In this document: positions 8,451 through 16,874 of the stretch, piece by piece | Layout: each line of letters starts with the position of its first letter | How positions within the stretch are numbered: the first letter of the stretch is position 1 | Source: a virus | IMG/VR virus record: IMGVR_UViG_3300032287_003317 | Location: 40,091-104,090 of that record | DNA: 64,000 nt | Reading direction: 5' to 3' (one strand) | Translations under genes and position numbers: made by a program | The notes under the pieces: model-generated | What the model was told of the DNA's origin: nothing | The model's database searches: none | The model's input: only the letters and a program-made list of their open reading frames with translations

Positions 8451-9427
8451 TCATAACAGACAATGTCCCAGATCAAATCAACGGCGTGGTCACAACTTTC
8501 AAAAACTTGGAAGATCATGCTAGGCGTGACGGGTATAGTGTTGTTTATCTTGATCCCGGGCAGTTCCCTAATTTTGCTTGCCCTGGTTATCCTGAAGTTC
8601 GCTTGTGCTGGCCGCACGGTATCAGTAAGAAAATTAAAGCGATACAGCCAGATTATATACACATCGCTACAGAAGGGCCTGTAGGCTTTTTTGCTCGTTG
8701 GTGGTGTGAACGTAACAGTATTCCTTACAATACCAGCTATCACACAGACTTTCCCAAGTTCTTAAAAACAATGTATCATGTGCCTAAAAGTTTAACTTAC
8801 TGGTATTTGCGTTGGTTCCACAAAAACAGTCATCGTGTGCTGGTCACAACAAAGACCATAGAAGCGGATTTAAAATCACACGGATTTGGACGCATGGTTA
8901 TCTGGACTCGGGGTGTACGCAGAGATATCAAGCCCACAGCGGAATGGTGTGATGATCGTTCTAAGCCAATGGTTCTCAATGTGGGTCGGGTCAGTGCTGA
9001 AAAAGGTCTGATAGATTTAATTCCTTTACAAGATGCGTACACACTAGTTATAGTAGGCGACGGACCGTACATGTCTGAAGCACGTCGGTTGCTACCTTCT
9101 GCTAAGTTTGTGGGCTACAAACAAGGACAGGAGCTGGTTGATTATTACAATCAAGCTGATGTGTTTGTGTTTCCCAGCCGAGCAGACACCTTTGGTCTAG
9201 TGATGATTGAAGCCATGGCACAAGGTACTCCTGTAGCAGCCTTTCCTGTACAAGGTCCCGTAGACATCATTGAAAATGGCATAAACGGCTATATGGACAA
9301 CGACCTAGAGGTAGCAGTTGAAAAGTGTTTAAAACTAAGCGGTCGCGTGGTTAAACAGTCCAGTCAACGTTGGACCTGGGATGAATGCTGGCGTATTTTC
9401 AAAGACAATCTAGCAGTGATCAAGTAA
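8432..9427 (+). CDS. Family 4 glycosyltransferase
   Basis: A GT-B retaining glycosyltransferase of the GT4 type. The N-terminal acceptor domain begins ILIITDNVPDQINGVVTT, which matches the NGV..T loop of mannosyl/glucosyl transferases such as MgtA and PimB. The C-terminal donor domain has NVGRVSAEKGL and the E-x7-E motif in ADTFGLVMIEAMAQGTPVAAF. It follows the LpxH-like phosphatase, and the pair is familiar from proteobacterial genomes. Together they may remodel lipid or lipopolysaccharide headgroups during infection; donor and acceptor are unknown. Confidence 0.88.
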   Translation: MSKTILIITDNVPDQINGVVTTFKNLEDHARRDGYSVVYLDPGQFPNFACPGYPEVRLCWPHGISKKIKAIQPDYIHIATEGPVGFFARWWCERNSIPYNTSYHTDFPKFLKTMYHVPKSLTYWYLRWFHKNSHRVLVTTKTIEADLKSHGFGRMVIWTRGVRRDIKPTAEWCDDRSKPMVLNVGRVSAEKGLIDLIPLQDAYTLVIVGDGPYMSEARRLLPSAKFVGYKQGQELVDYYNQADVFVFPSRADTFGLVMIEAMAQGTPVAAFPVQGPVDIIENGINGYMDNDLEVAVEKCLKLSGRVVKQSSQRWTWDECWRIFKDNLAVIK

Positions 9428-9433
9428 TAAATA
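9426..9433 (+). promoter_or_regulatory. T4-like late promoter AATAAATA, start-proximal
   Basis: AATAAATA ends 4 bases before the ATG at 9438 and no ribosome-binding site is visible. Confidence 0.5.
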
Positions 9434-9437
9434 CTTG

Positions 9438-11489
9438 ATGTTCAAAAAAATCTTAATCAGTCCTTGGACTGCTCTATTAACACTAGCAATCATTGTGGGC
9501 TTGCGTGTTGCAGATCCTATGTTTGTTGAAAGCGTAAGGCTACGCTATTTCGATACACTTGTTACTAGCCGACCTGCCGAAACGATCGGGGTCAGTGTAG
9601 TAAACATAGATGAGAAAGCATTAGAACGATATGGGCAATTTCCTTTTTCCCGTGATACATACGGTGCCATTATTCGAGACCTTTACAGACGTAATGCTGG
9701 TCTTGTTGTGTTTAATATTCTTACTCCAGATAAAGACCGTATGGGGCAAGATACTGCGTATGTGCAAGCGTTAAAACAATACCCAACGGTACTTCCTAGC
9801 ATTGGATCAACAACGACAAGAAATCAACCACGAGCTCCAGGATCAGCAGTAATTGGACCATTTGGTTTAGATGCGTTTGTGACCTATCCGGGGCTTATCG
9901 CTAACATTCCCAGTGTAGAAACGGCCGCTGCCGGAGTTGGTGTTGTTAACACGTTTCCGGAAGTTGACGGTGTTGTGCGTCGTATGCCACTGGTAGTTGC
10001 TTACAACGGTCGATTGTATCCAAGCCTGGCCATGGAAGTCATGCGTGTGGCTGCAGGCGACTCAACCTTCCAAGTTAAAATCAATGAGCAGGGTGTTGAG
10101 AAAATGCGAATTCCAGCATTTGGTCCTGTGACCACAGACAGCTTGAGTCGTATATGGATTGACTGGAGCTTGACACCAGAGCGTTATAGCCTAACCAACT
10201 TGCCCCGAGACTTTGATGGTGAAATCGTTATTGTTGGTGTGTCGGCGCAAGGTCTAGCAAACCCTGTAGCCACAAGCCTGGGCGAAATGTTACCACAAGA
10301 TTTACAGGCCGCAGTATTAGGCACAGTTATTGCCAACAAAGATCGTCCAGCAATATCAAGACCCGACTGGGCCGATGGTGCTGAGATCATTGCTATTGTG
10401 GTTTTAGGTATCGTATTATTATTTTTAACGAGGTATGTATATGTTGGACTTGCTACTGGTGTTATCGCTCTTGGTATTTTGTATCCTGTATCTCAGTACG
10501 TTTACACGGCTAATGCTTGGCTATTTGACATTACTGCCCTTGCTGGCGGCCTCACTGTTATTCTCCTTCATGCTTACGGTGTTAAGTTTGTAAGTGAGTT
10601 CTTACAAAAACAAGCAATCAAGAAACAGTTTGCTGGTTACTGTTCAAAAGAAGTTGTGGAGATGTTACAGAAAGATCCTGACTTGATCAAACGTGGTGTG
10701 CGTAAAGACGTAAGTGTTATGTTTAGTGACTTACGTGGCTTTACACCAATTGGCGAACACTATGGCGATGATGTAGGCGGATTAGGCAAATACATGAACG
10801 GTTACATGGATGCTATTTCAAAACCTATCATGGACAACCGGGGTATGGTTATCAAGTATGTGGGTGATGCAAGTATGCACATTCATGGTGCGCCTATAGA
10901 CGATCCTGATCATGCTAGAACTATTGTCAAAGTAGGTTTAGAAATGTTAGACGCTGTAGATGCTTATACCAAAGAAATGGAAGCACAAGGCTTGCCGCCA
11001 GCTGCAATGGGCTGGGGCTGTAACACAGGTATTGGGTTCATTGGTGAGATGGGTTCAACCGACCGACACAGTTATGATATCTTGGGTGACATGGTTAGTA
11101 CAGCCGCCCGACTAGAAGCACGTTGTAAGGCTTACGGTGTGTTGGCCATTATCGGTGCTGAAACATACAACAGAACTAAAGATGATTTCTTCTACTTGCT
11201 GTTGGATAACTTACAACCAAAAGGCAAGACAGTAGCAGACTTAATCTATACAGTATTACGTACTCGAGGTGAAGATTACAGCAAAGACAAGGAAGCACAC
11301 GATGTAATGCATGACCTGTACCGTCAGAAAAAATTCAATGAAGCGGCCGCCATGTGCAAAAAGTTAACAGGCAACTTTGGTGGACAAATGGACAAGTACT
11401 ATAAGATATGGATTGAACGTTGCGACTTTATGAAGCAACAAGACCTACCAGCAAACTGGAATGGGGAATTCATAGCTCATGAGAAATAA
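9438..11489 (+). CDS. CHASE2-domain class III adenylate/guanylate cyclase
   Basis: An N-terminal membrane anchor is followed by an extracytoplasmic CHASE2 sensor (about residues 30-300; VVNIDEKALERYGQFPFSRDTYG), three membrane segments (about 315-390) and a class III cyclase domain (about 425-600). Metal-binding Asp residues are present in MFSDLRGFT and YVGDAS. The usual transition-state Asn in the TVNLAARLE-type motif is replaced by Ser (MVSTAARLEA) while the Arg is kept, so activity may be altered. A TTG at 9435 is an alternative start. A phage-borne cyclase would change host cAMP or cGMP signalling. Confidence 0.88.
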   Translation: MFKKILISPWTALLTLAIIVGLRVADPMFVESVRLRYFDTLVTSRPAETIGVSVVNIDEKALERYGQFPFSRDTYGAIIRDLYRRNAGLVVFNILTPDKDRMGQDTAYVQALKQYPTVLPSIGSTTTRNQPRAPGSAVIGPFGLDAFVTYPGLIANIPSVETAAAGVGVVNTFPEVDGVVRRMPLVVAYNGRLYPSLAMEVMRVAAGDSTFQVKINEQGVEKMRIPAFGPVTTDSLSRIWIDWSLTPERYSLTNLPRDFDGEIVIVGVSAQGLANPVATSLGEMLPQDLQAAVLGTVIANKDRPAISRPDWADGAEIIAIVVLGIVLLFLTRYVYVGLATGVIALGILYPVSQYVYTANAWLFDITALAGGLTVILLHAYGVKFVSEFLQKQAIKKQFAGYCSKEVVEMLQKDPDLIKRGVRKDVSVMFSDLRGFTPIGEHYGDDVGGLGKYMNGYMDAISKPIMDNRGMVIKYVGDASMHIHGAPIDDPDHARTIVKVGLEMLDAVDAYTKEMEAQGLPPAAMGWGCNTGIGFIGEMGSTDRHSYDILGDMVSTAARLEARCKAYGVLAIIGAETYNRTKDDFFYLLLDNLQPKGKTVADLIYTVLRTRGEDYSKDKEAHDVMHDLYRQKKFNEAAAMCKKLTGNFGGQMDKYYKIWIERCDFMKQQDLPANWNGEFIAHEK

Positions 11490-11643
11490 CCTAATTGATT
11501 TTTATATTGATAATTATGTATGGTGGTTTTTACAGTTGTATTTCTTGCCGTACCGTATGCCCGAATATGGCAGCGAAGTCGACAAGTGGATCAGTATGTA
11601 TAGTTTAAACGGTGCCAAATCCAATTTGTGTCGCCCCGGTTGA
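11479..11643 (+). CDS. Small aromatic-rich protein (54 aa)
   Basis: It overlaps the cyclase end by 11 bases and runs to a TGA at 11643. The product has an amphipathic, Trp/Tyr/Phe-rich first half (FYIDNYVWWFLQLYFLPY) that may associate with membranes. No family is recognised. Confidence 0.5.
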   Translation: MRNNLIDFYIDNYVWWFLQLYFLPYRMPEYGSEVDKWISMYSLNGAKSNLCRPG

Positions 11644-11668
11644 TTCCTTAACCTTTTTCTGTTATACT
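11640..11668 (+). promoter_or_regulatory. Sigma70-type promoter for the first radical SAM gene
   Basis: TTGATT and TATACT are separated by 17 bases, and the ATG at 11675 follows the -10 box by only 6 bases, so this transcript would also be nearly leaderless. Confidence 0.45.
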
Positions 11669-11674
11669 TAACTT

Positions 11675-12793
11675 ATGTCTGACGTATGTTCTATATCCTT
11701 TGCCTTGGATCCCACCAACACCCCTAGTTTTCTATTAGATTGGGAAGTTACCAAACGCTGTAATCTTGATTGCACGTATTGTGGTCCAACTGAACACGAC
11801 AACACAACAGAACACCCTCCACTTGCAGAATGTTTGCAAAGTATAGATTTTATGTTTGCGTATGTAAGCGAATACATGCGACATATCAAACCCAGTCAAC
11901 GTAAAGTTATCTTAAATGTGTATGGTGGCGAAAGTCTGTTCCATCCTGATATTGTAGAAATACTCGAGCAGGTCAGAATCAAATACCGACCCTATGAGGA
12001 TCAATGGCACTTGACTGTTACATGCACAACCAACGGAGTAGTAGGCGAAAATCAGTTTGGTAAAATAGTTCCGTTAGTGGATTATTTTTCAATGAGCTAT
12101 CATGCTGAAGGCTTGCCCAAGCAACAACAACTATATTTCAATAACTTGTTGATCTTAAAGTCGGCCAACAAGCCTTGTAAAGCAATCATTATGATGCACA
12201 ACACCAAATGGTCAGACAGTGAACAGGCAATTGAGTTTTGTAAAGAACACAATATCAACTATTTGGCAAAAGTAGTAGACACCCCTGCGGGCAAAGAGTG
12301 GAAGTACAACGATCAACAAGTTGATTACATGAAAATGTTTTGGGTGAGTAAGTCAGATTTTGATGCTAGTAAAAACATGATTGAACAAGGTCGTGCCTGC
12401 TGTGGTGGACGTAAGTTAAGTACCAATGGTACCTTACGAGAAGCTATTACGTTTGTTCCAAGGCAAGGATTTCGTGATTGGTCGTGCGGTGTCAACTGGT
12501 ATTTTTTATTTGTAGAACAACTGACTGGACTGGTGTACACCAACAAGGATTGTAAAACAAGTACCACAGGACGAGTTGAGCCTCTTGGCACCATCAACAA
12601 CTATCGAGCAATTATTGACACAGTTCGACAACAGTTTACCACAGGCATGCCTGTAATACGTTGTGTTAAAGATACTTGTGCTTGTGGATATTGTGCGCCT
12701 AAGGCAGAATCACAACTGGAGTTTTTAAACTTAATTGGCCGGCACGTTGTCGATTTGAGGGTTTTTGACAGTGGCAAGACCAAATCGATTTAG
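11675..12793 (+). CDS. Radical SAM protein with Cys-rich C-terminus
   Basis: The CxxxCxxC cluster motif (C29, C33, C36 in KRCNLDCTYCGPTE) binds the 4Fe-4S cluster that cleaves S-adenosylmethionine. A Gly-rich GGES segment (about residue 88) follows. The C-terminal third has extra cysteines (CCGG at about 245, CGVNW, NKDCKT and CVKDTCACGYC near 330-340), suggesting one or two auxiliary clusters as in SPASM/Twitch enzymes that modify peptides. No substrate peptide is adjacent: the next gene is a convergent desaturase whose end overlaps it by 63 bases. The reaction is unknown. Confidence 0.8.
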   Translation: MSDVCSISFALDPTNTPSFLLDWEVTKRCNLDCTYCGPTEHDNTTEHPPLAECLQSIDFMFAYVSEYMRHIKPSQRKVILNVYGGESLFHPDIVEILEQVRIKYRPYEDQWHLTVTCTTNGVVGENQFGKIVPLVDYFSMSYHAEGLPKQQQLYFNNLLILKSANKPCKAIIMMHNTKWSDSEQAIEFCKEHNINYLAKVVDTPAGKEWKYNDQQVDYMKMFWVSKSDFDASKNMIEQGRACCGGRKLSTNGTLREAITFVPRQGFRDWSCGVNWYFLFVEQLTGLVYTNKDCKTSTTGRVEPLGTINNYRAIIDTVRQQFTTGMPVIRCVKDTCACGYCAPKAESQLEFLNLIGRHVVDLRVFDSGKTKSI

Positions 12794-13465
12794 AAGTTTA
12801 ATATAGGTCCAGCCTAGATCCCATTCCCACCGCTTCATACTAAGTTTAGCACTAGCAGGATCTGCGTGATGATTGTTGTGCAGTTCTTCTCCGCCAATGA
12901 AGAATGCCCACGGCACAATGTTGGTTGAGTAATCTTTGGTCTGTGTGTTGCGATATCCCCACCAGTGCCCAAAACCGTTGATGACACCTGCGGCCCATAA
13001 GGGAATCCAAATCATTTGCCATAACCAAGGTAACCATCCCCATGCCCAACCAAATATAGCACAGTTGATAAAAAACATTAACACTATGCCCACAAAGTTA
13101 AATGGTGTGTAGATATTCTTTTCAACCCAATCGTCGGGTGTACCTACTCCGTATTGTTCAACCATTTGTTTGTCTTTGGCAGCGTCAGCATAGTAAAATG
13201 CACCACACAGGAATACTTGCCAGATTCCAAACACATGTGGGCTGTGTGGATCACCGTCGGCATCAGTGAATCTGTGATGCTTGCGATGTGTTGCTACCCA
13301 TTGTTTTGTGACCATGCCTGTGGTTAGCCACAGCCAAAAACGCATAAAGTGTTCAACACGTGAATCAAATTTAACGCCGCGGTGTGCTTGACTTCTATGT
13401 AGATATAGAGTAACGCAAGCAATGGTGATGTGAGTCATCACCAGAATGTATATTAATAAGCCCAT
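12731..13465 (-). CDS. Fatty-acid (acyl-CoA/acyl-lipid) desaturase
   Basis: A membrane diiron desaturase with the three His boxes HRSQAH (from residue 23), HRKHH (from residue 60) and HNNHH (about residue 205), spaced as in delta-9 desaturases, with four hydrophobic segments between. It would introduce a double bond in host acyl chains and fluidise membranes. Last gene of a minus-strand operon starting near 14379, with its own late box 4 bases before the start. A paralogue lies at 40453-41151. Its 3' end overlaps the radical SAM gene end by 63 bases, tail to tail. Confidence 0.9.
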   Translation of the reverse strand: MGLLIYILVMTHITIACVTLYLHRSQAHRGVKFDSRVEHFMRFWLWLTTGMVTKQWVATHRKHHRFTDADGDPHSPHVFGIWQVFLCGAFYYADAAKDKQMVEQYGVGTPDDWVEKNIYTPFNFVGIVLMFFINCAIFGWAWGWLPWLWQMIWIPLWAAGVINGFGHWWGYRNTQTKDYSTNIVPWAFFIGGEELHNNHHADPASAKLSMKRWEWDLGWTYIKLLNRFGLATVKNPQIDNVPAN

Positions 13466-13469
13466 CTAG

Positions 13470-13477
13470 TACTTATG
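13470..13477 (-). promoter_or_regulatory. Late promoter variant CATAAGTA (minus)
   Basis: On the minus strand CATAAGTA is followed by CTAG and then the desaturase ATG, a 4-base spacing identical to the plus-strand cases. Confidence 0.5.
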
Positions 13478-13798
13478 CTAGCCGTTACCGCCGGAGGCTT
13501 CTTTGTCGTTGACTGTTTTTTCTATTTTATTGATGGCTTTTTCTGCTTCTACACGTTCATACTCAATGGTCTTACCGCGTAGATGTAACACAGTATTGAC
13601 TTTTTGATTCAAACGAATCAAGTCATTGTCTAGCATACGGATGCGATCGATAAGAGCAATAAGAACTGTATTGGCATCCGAAATAACAGGCTTGACTTCT
13701 TTTGTGGCCCATTCCCACACATACTTGATGATGTAGCCCATGCCCACTGCCATCACAATGGGAAAGCCATATTTGTTTATTAAATTTACAATGTCCAT
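13478..13798 (-). CDS. Holin-like small membrane protein (106 aa)
   Basis: One N-terminal hydrophobic segment (about residues 8-28, KYGFPIVMAVGMGYIIKYVW) is followed by a long charged helix that is probably coiled coil (about 45-100). This layout, and the FPIxxAxxxGY motif shared with the protein at 14098-14379, resembles small membrane proteins of T4-like phages near lysis genes. A holin or lysis-regulator role is possible but unproven. Confidence 0.6.
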   Translation of the reverse strand: MDIVNLINKYGFPIVMAVGMGYIIKYVWEWATKEVKPVISDANTVLIALIDRIRMLDNDLIRLNQKVNTVLHLRGKTIEYERVEAEKAINKIEKTVNDKEASGGNG

Positions 13799-13800
13799 GA

Positions 13801-13917
13801 TTAAAATAATATCCCTGTAATTACGCCTGCTATAAATGCGATAAGTGCAAACTTGGCTAGATCACCATCGGTCCAAATCTGTTTAAGTGGTAATGCATAA
13901 GGATCATATTTTTTCAT
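13801..13917 (-). CDS. Tiny membrane protein (38 aa)
   Basis: The frame reads MKKYDPYALPLKQIWTDG and then a single hydrophobic segment (about 20-37) to the stop. It overlaps the upstream 64-residue gene by 14 bases and ends 2 bases before the start of the next gene, so it fits the operon. No family is recognised. Confidence 0.5.
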   Translation of the reverse strand: MKKYDPYALPLKQIWTDGDLAKFALIAFIAGVITGILF

Positions 13918-14098
13918 CGCCAACTCCGTCTCTTAGAAATTTTTCCAGCGGGTCAACTTTGACCAACATAACACGACCATTATGATTAATAACTTTAAAA
14001 TAGTCGCCGCCGCGCCAGCCTAACGCATCTACATTGAGTTCAGCGTCTAATAGTATTCTATTGGGCTCCAAGTCCCATTCGTAGTCGTAGTATCTCAT
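13904..14098 (-). CDS. Small hypothetical phage protein (64 aa)
   Basis: A soluble, beta-rich product with two Trp and acidic ends, sharing one base with the stop of the upstream gene at 14098. It resembles short conserved phage proteins of about 60 residues, but I cannot name it. Confidence 0.55.
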   Translation of the reverse strand: MRYYDYEWDLEPNRILLDAELNVDALGWRGGDYFKVINHNGRVMLVKVDPLEKFLRDGVGDEKI

Positions 14099-14379
14099 CA
14101 GTCTCTCCGGGCATCGTTCTTGCCGTCGGCTCGAGCAATACGATCAGTATCAGGTTTGAGACCTAGTGCATTACTAACAATGGTATCAATGCGGATAACA
14201 TCGTGATTCATAGTTTTTACACGATTGTCTAAGGCTGTGATAATGCCGGCCATGCCTTTGATAGCGGACAATACTCCAGCTAATAACAGTTTGATTGTGA
14301 GATATACAAAGTAACCACCAGCGAGTGCGGCAGCAATCGGAAAACCTAGATCTCCGATGATCTTAAATGCTTCATTCAT
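14098..14379 (-). CDS. Holin-like small membrane protein (93 aa)
   Basis: The start at 14379 (MNEAFKIIGDLG) is chosen because AAGGAG lies 8 bases upstream; an ATG at 14397 has none. One membrane segment (about residues 13-40, FPIAAALAGGYFVYLTIKLLL) precedes a charged helical tail with a VKTMNHDVIRID segment. It is a divergent paralogue of the protein at 13478-13798 (LDNDLIRLNQKVNTVL in that one). Confidence 0.6.
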   Translation of the reverse strand: MNEAFKIIGDLGFPIAAALAGGYFVYLTIKLLLAGVLSAIKGMAGIITALDNRVKTMNHDVIRIDTIVSNALGLKPDTDRIARADGKNDARRD

Positions 14380-14426
14380 ACTAGCTCCTTGATACACGAC
14401 AGCTTTAGCTGTTCTTAATGTACAAG

Positions 14427-14434
14427 TATTTATT
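14427..14434 (-). promoter_or_regulatory. T4-like late promoter AATAAATA (minus)
   Basis: Reading on the minus strand, AATAAATACTTG lies about 48 bases before the ATG at 14379 and overlaps the end of the upstream glycosyltransferase gene. It would start the operon running to the desaturase. Confidence 0.45.
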
Positions 14435-15647
14435 GTTTGAGGCGGGTTTTTACTTCTAGTAGATACTCTGGGGTCAATTCAAACCGTTGATGATAACGAC
14501 TGTGATTACCAGGTTGTCTTCCGTTGTTGATTTGACATAGTACGTGTTCAAAGTTATCCACTAATTCGTCAACAATAAGATCCTTAAATCCGGTATAAAA
14601 ATGCGTGAAGTTATATTCTAGTACCTCTTGCATTTCCAAGTACATTTGTCTAAGTACTGCCGGAGACATAGCACACAGTTTGGCAAGCTCAAATGTGATT
14701 TTTTCTATGCGTACATAATGATCCTGCTCTTGGTCGTAACTTTCATCTATCCAACGATCAAATGTACGAAACCCGTAGCGTTTTAAGTAGGCAAGACTGC
14801 CAGGAGTACTAACCAAAAAGAAAGGTCGTTGAGCCACAATGGGCTTAAACACTTTTTCTGTCAAGTGTAACTTGTCTTGAAAATATACAGTTTCTGTAAC
14901 TACATGAAACAAGGCGCTGGTTAGACTATCAAAATTGACACTGGCACTTAACGTACCATCGGGCGTCGCTGTGTCAATGATCAATGGATCGCTAATATTC
15001 CGTAATTGTTTATATATCTTTACTCGAGCACGATTGTCTAACGGATTGTTGGGATCTTCAATTGTCTTTTTCCAACCCTCATGGAATAGACTGACTGACC
15101 CCGATTTGACCAAATCTTGTTCTAACAAACTACTAACAAGATGTAATCGATAGGAACGATATTTTGACGTCAAATGATTGTAACATATAAATACTTTATC
15201 AAATCGATTAAATGATCCAGGTTCAATATACTGAAAATCTCTGTACCAATCCAATGCAGCAAAGCCGTGATAAAAATAATACCAGTCGTAGTATCCATTG
15301 GATTTAACAAAATTATTTTTTAATTTTGAATGTTCGCTGTTAGCCAAAAGATTGATGCGTGATGGTCCTGTAAAATGTCCTGGTTGCAATTGAGATTTTC
15401 GTATAATTGGTAGTGTATAATCGTAGTAAGGCTCTTGATCAAAAAAGTAACAATGTATCCAGGAGTTTTGAATATGCCATTGTTGACTGTAGGTACCGAA
15501 TCCCGGGTCAACTGAATCAATTTTAGTATTTAGGAAATTTTGTTGCTGATACGTGCCAAAGGGGTAGAAGTAAACACTTTTACCGTTGGTAAATTTTGAT
15601 ATTAAGTTATCATGAAGAATATTGTAAAATCTGTCTAAGGAAAACAT
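14430..15647 (-). CDS. Putative glycosyltransferase, GT10/exostosin-like fold
   Basis: The C-terminal half contains TETVYFQDKLHLTEKVFKPI followed by QRPFFLVSTPGSLAYLKRYGFRTFDRWIDESYD, which matches the donor-binding region (TEK.FKP...P.....GFRTF...IDESYD) of a phage glycosyltransferase group related to GT-B fucosyl/exostosin enzymes. A paralogue at 20292-21404 has the same block (FFTEKIVKPI...GFRTFNSIIDESYD). It is transcribed away from the sugar dehydrogenase at 15651, with only 3 bases between the two start codons. It may glycosylate virion proteins or a cell-surface glycan. Confidence 0.65.
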   Translation of the reverse strand: MFSLDRFYNILHDNLISKFTNGKSVYFYPFGTYQQQNFLNTKIDSVDPGFGTYSQQWHIQNSWIHCYFFDQEPYYDYTLPIIRKSQLQPGHFTGPSRINLLANSEHSKLKNNFVKSNGYYDWYYFYHGFAALDWYRDFQYIEPGSFNRFDKVFICYNHLTSKYRSYRLHLVSSLLEQDLVKSGSVSLFHEGWKKTIEDPNNPLDNRARVKIYKQLRNISDPLIIDTATPDGTLSASVNFDSLTSALFHVVTETVYFQDKLHLTEKVFKPIVAQRPFFLVSTPGSLAYLKRYGFRTFDRWIDESYDQEQDHYVRIEKITFELAKLCAMSPAVLRQMYLEMQEVLEYNFTHFYTGFKDLIVDELVDNFEHVLCQINNGRQPGNHSRYHQRFELTPEYLLEVKTRLKQ

Positions 15648-15650
15648 TAA

Positions 15651-16874
15651 ATGAACGTAGGCTTTATAGGTTGTGGAAAATTAGGAATGGCTTGTGCTGA
15701 AACCATGGCAAGCCAACATAATGTAACTGGTTATGATATTTATCCAGTGAAAAGTGATAAAATAATTATTGCATCCACTTTGCAACAAGCGGTAGAAGGC
15801 AAGGAACTGGTGTTTATTGCTGTGCAAACTCCGCATGATCCTATCTACGGTGGCGATCAACCTATCACTCATTTGAAGAACAAAGACTTTGACTATACCA
15901 TTGTCAATGATGTATTACGGCAAGTCAATGAATTTGCAACACCCGAGCAGTTAGTAGTTCTTATCTCCACAGTTCTTCCCGGCACTACACGTAGAGAACT
16001 GAAGACACACATTACCAAGGCACGTTTCATTTATAACCCATACTTGATCGCAATGGGATCAGTTGAATGGGACATGGTTAACCCAGAGATGGTTATCATT
16101 GGTACTGAAGACGGTAGCGAGACAGGCGATGCTCGCTTATTGACTGACTTCTATAATACATTAATGGAGAACAATCCACGTTACGTAGTGGGCACGTGGG
16201 ACGAGGCTGAATGTATCAAGGTATTTTACAACACATTCATCTCAGCAAAGATTGGCCTGGTAAACATGATCCAAGACGTAGCTGTCAAGCAAGGCAACAT
16301 CAATGTGGACGTGGTCACTGATGCCCTGGCCAATTCAACCATGCGGATCATGGGACCCAAGTACATGACGGCAGGAATGGGAGATGCAGGGCCATGTCAT
16401 CCTAGAGATAACATAGCCTTGCGTTATCTTGCAGAAAACTTGGATCTTGGATACGATATCTTTGATACCATCATGAAAGCACGTGAGGTCCAGGCCAAGA
16501 ACATGGCACGTTACATTTATGACAACCGTACAGGACTTCCTGTTTACATACACGGCAAAGCATACAAACCTGGTGTGGCTTACCTAGAAGGCAGTTATAG
16601 TTTGCTAGTGGGTAGCTATTTAAAACAAATGGGTATTGATCCTTATTATATTGATCCCTTAACAGATCCAGACACAGTACCAGCCAGTGTTGTAGGTTGC
16701 GTATTGTTGGCACACAACCAACAAGTAACCTACGGTTATGCTGGTGTTACTGACAAGCAACCACTGTATTGTGAAATACTCAGTGGTAGCATTGTCATTG
16801 ATCCGTGGCGCAAGTATACCACAGACAGCAAAGAAATTTGTGTTATACATTACGGAAACACACGACCACAATGA
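15651..16874 (+). CDS. UDP-glucose/GDP-mannose dehydrogenase family protein
   Basis: An N-terminal Rossmann NAD-binding motif (GFIGCGKLGMA, residues 4-14), STVLPGTTR (about 106-114), a central helical dimer domain with ISAK (Lys200), and the catalytic Cys249 in GPCHPRDNIAL match enzymes that oxidise nucleotide-sugar C6 alcohols to uronic acids. A shortened C-terminal domain (about 290-400) carries GKAYKPG. At 407 residues it is of usual length. It heads a plus-strand operon with a hydroxylase-like protein and an amidinotransferase, suggesting production of a modified sugar. Confidence 0.85.
   Translation: MNVGFIGCGKLGMACAETMASQHNVTGYDIYPVKSDKIIIASTLQQAVEGKELVFIAVQTPHDPIYGGDQPITHLKNKDFDYTIVNDVLRQVNEFATPEQLVVLISTVLPGTTRRELKTHITKARFIYNPYLIAMGSVEWDMVNPEMVIIGTEDGSETGDARLLTDFYNTLMENNPRYVVGTWDEAECIKVFYNTFISAKIGLVNMIQDVAVKQGNINVDVVTDALANSTMRIMGPKYMTAGMGDAGPCHPRDNIALRYLAENLDLGYDIFDTIMKAREVQAKNMARYIYDNRTGLPVYIHGKAYKPGVAYLEGSYSLLVGSYLKQMGIDPYYIDPLTDPDTVPASVVGCVLLAHNQQVTYGYAGVTDKQPLYCEILSGSIVIDPWRKYTTDSKEICVIHYGNTRPQ

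Noticed and set aside
16805-16870. Upstream start for the hydroxylase at 16871
   Set aside because: It would overlap the dehydrogenase gene by 70 bases; the ATGA overlap at 16871 fits the packing seen elsewhere.
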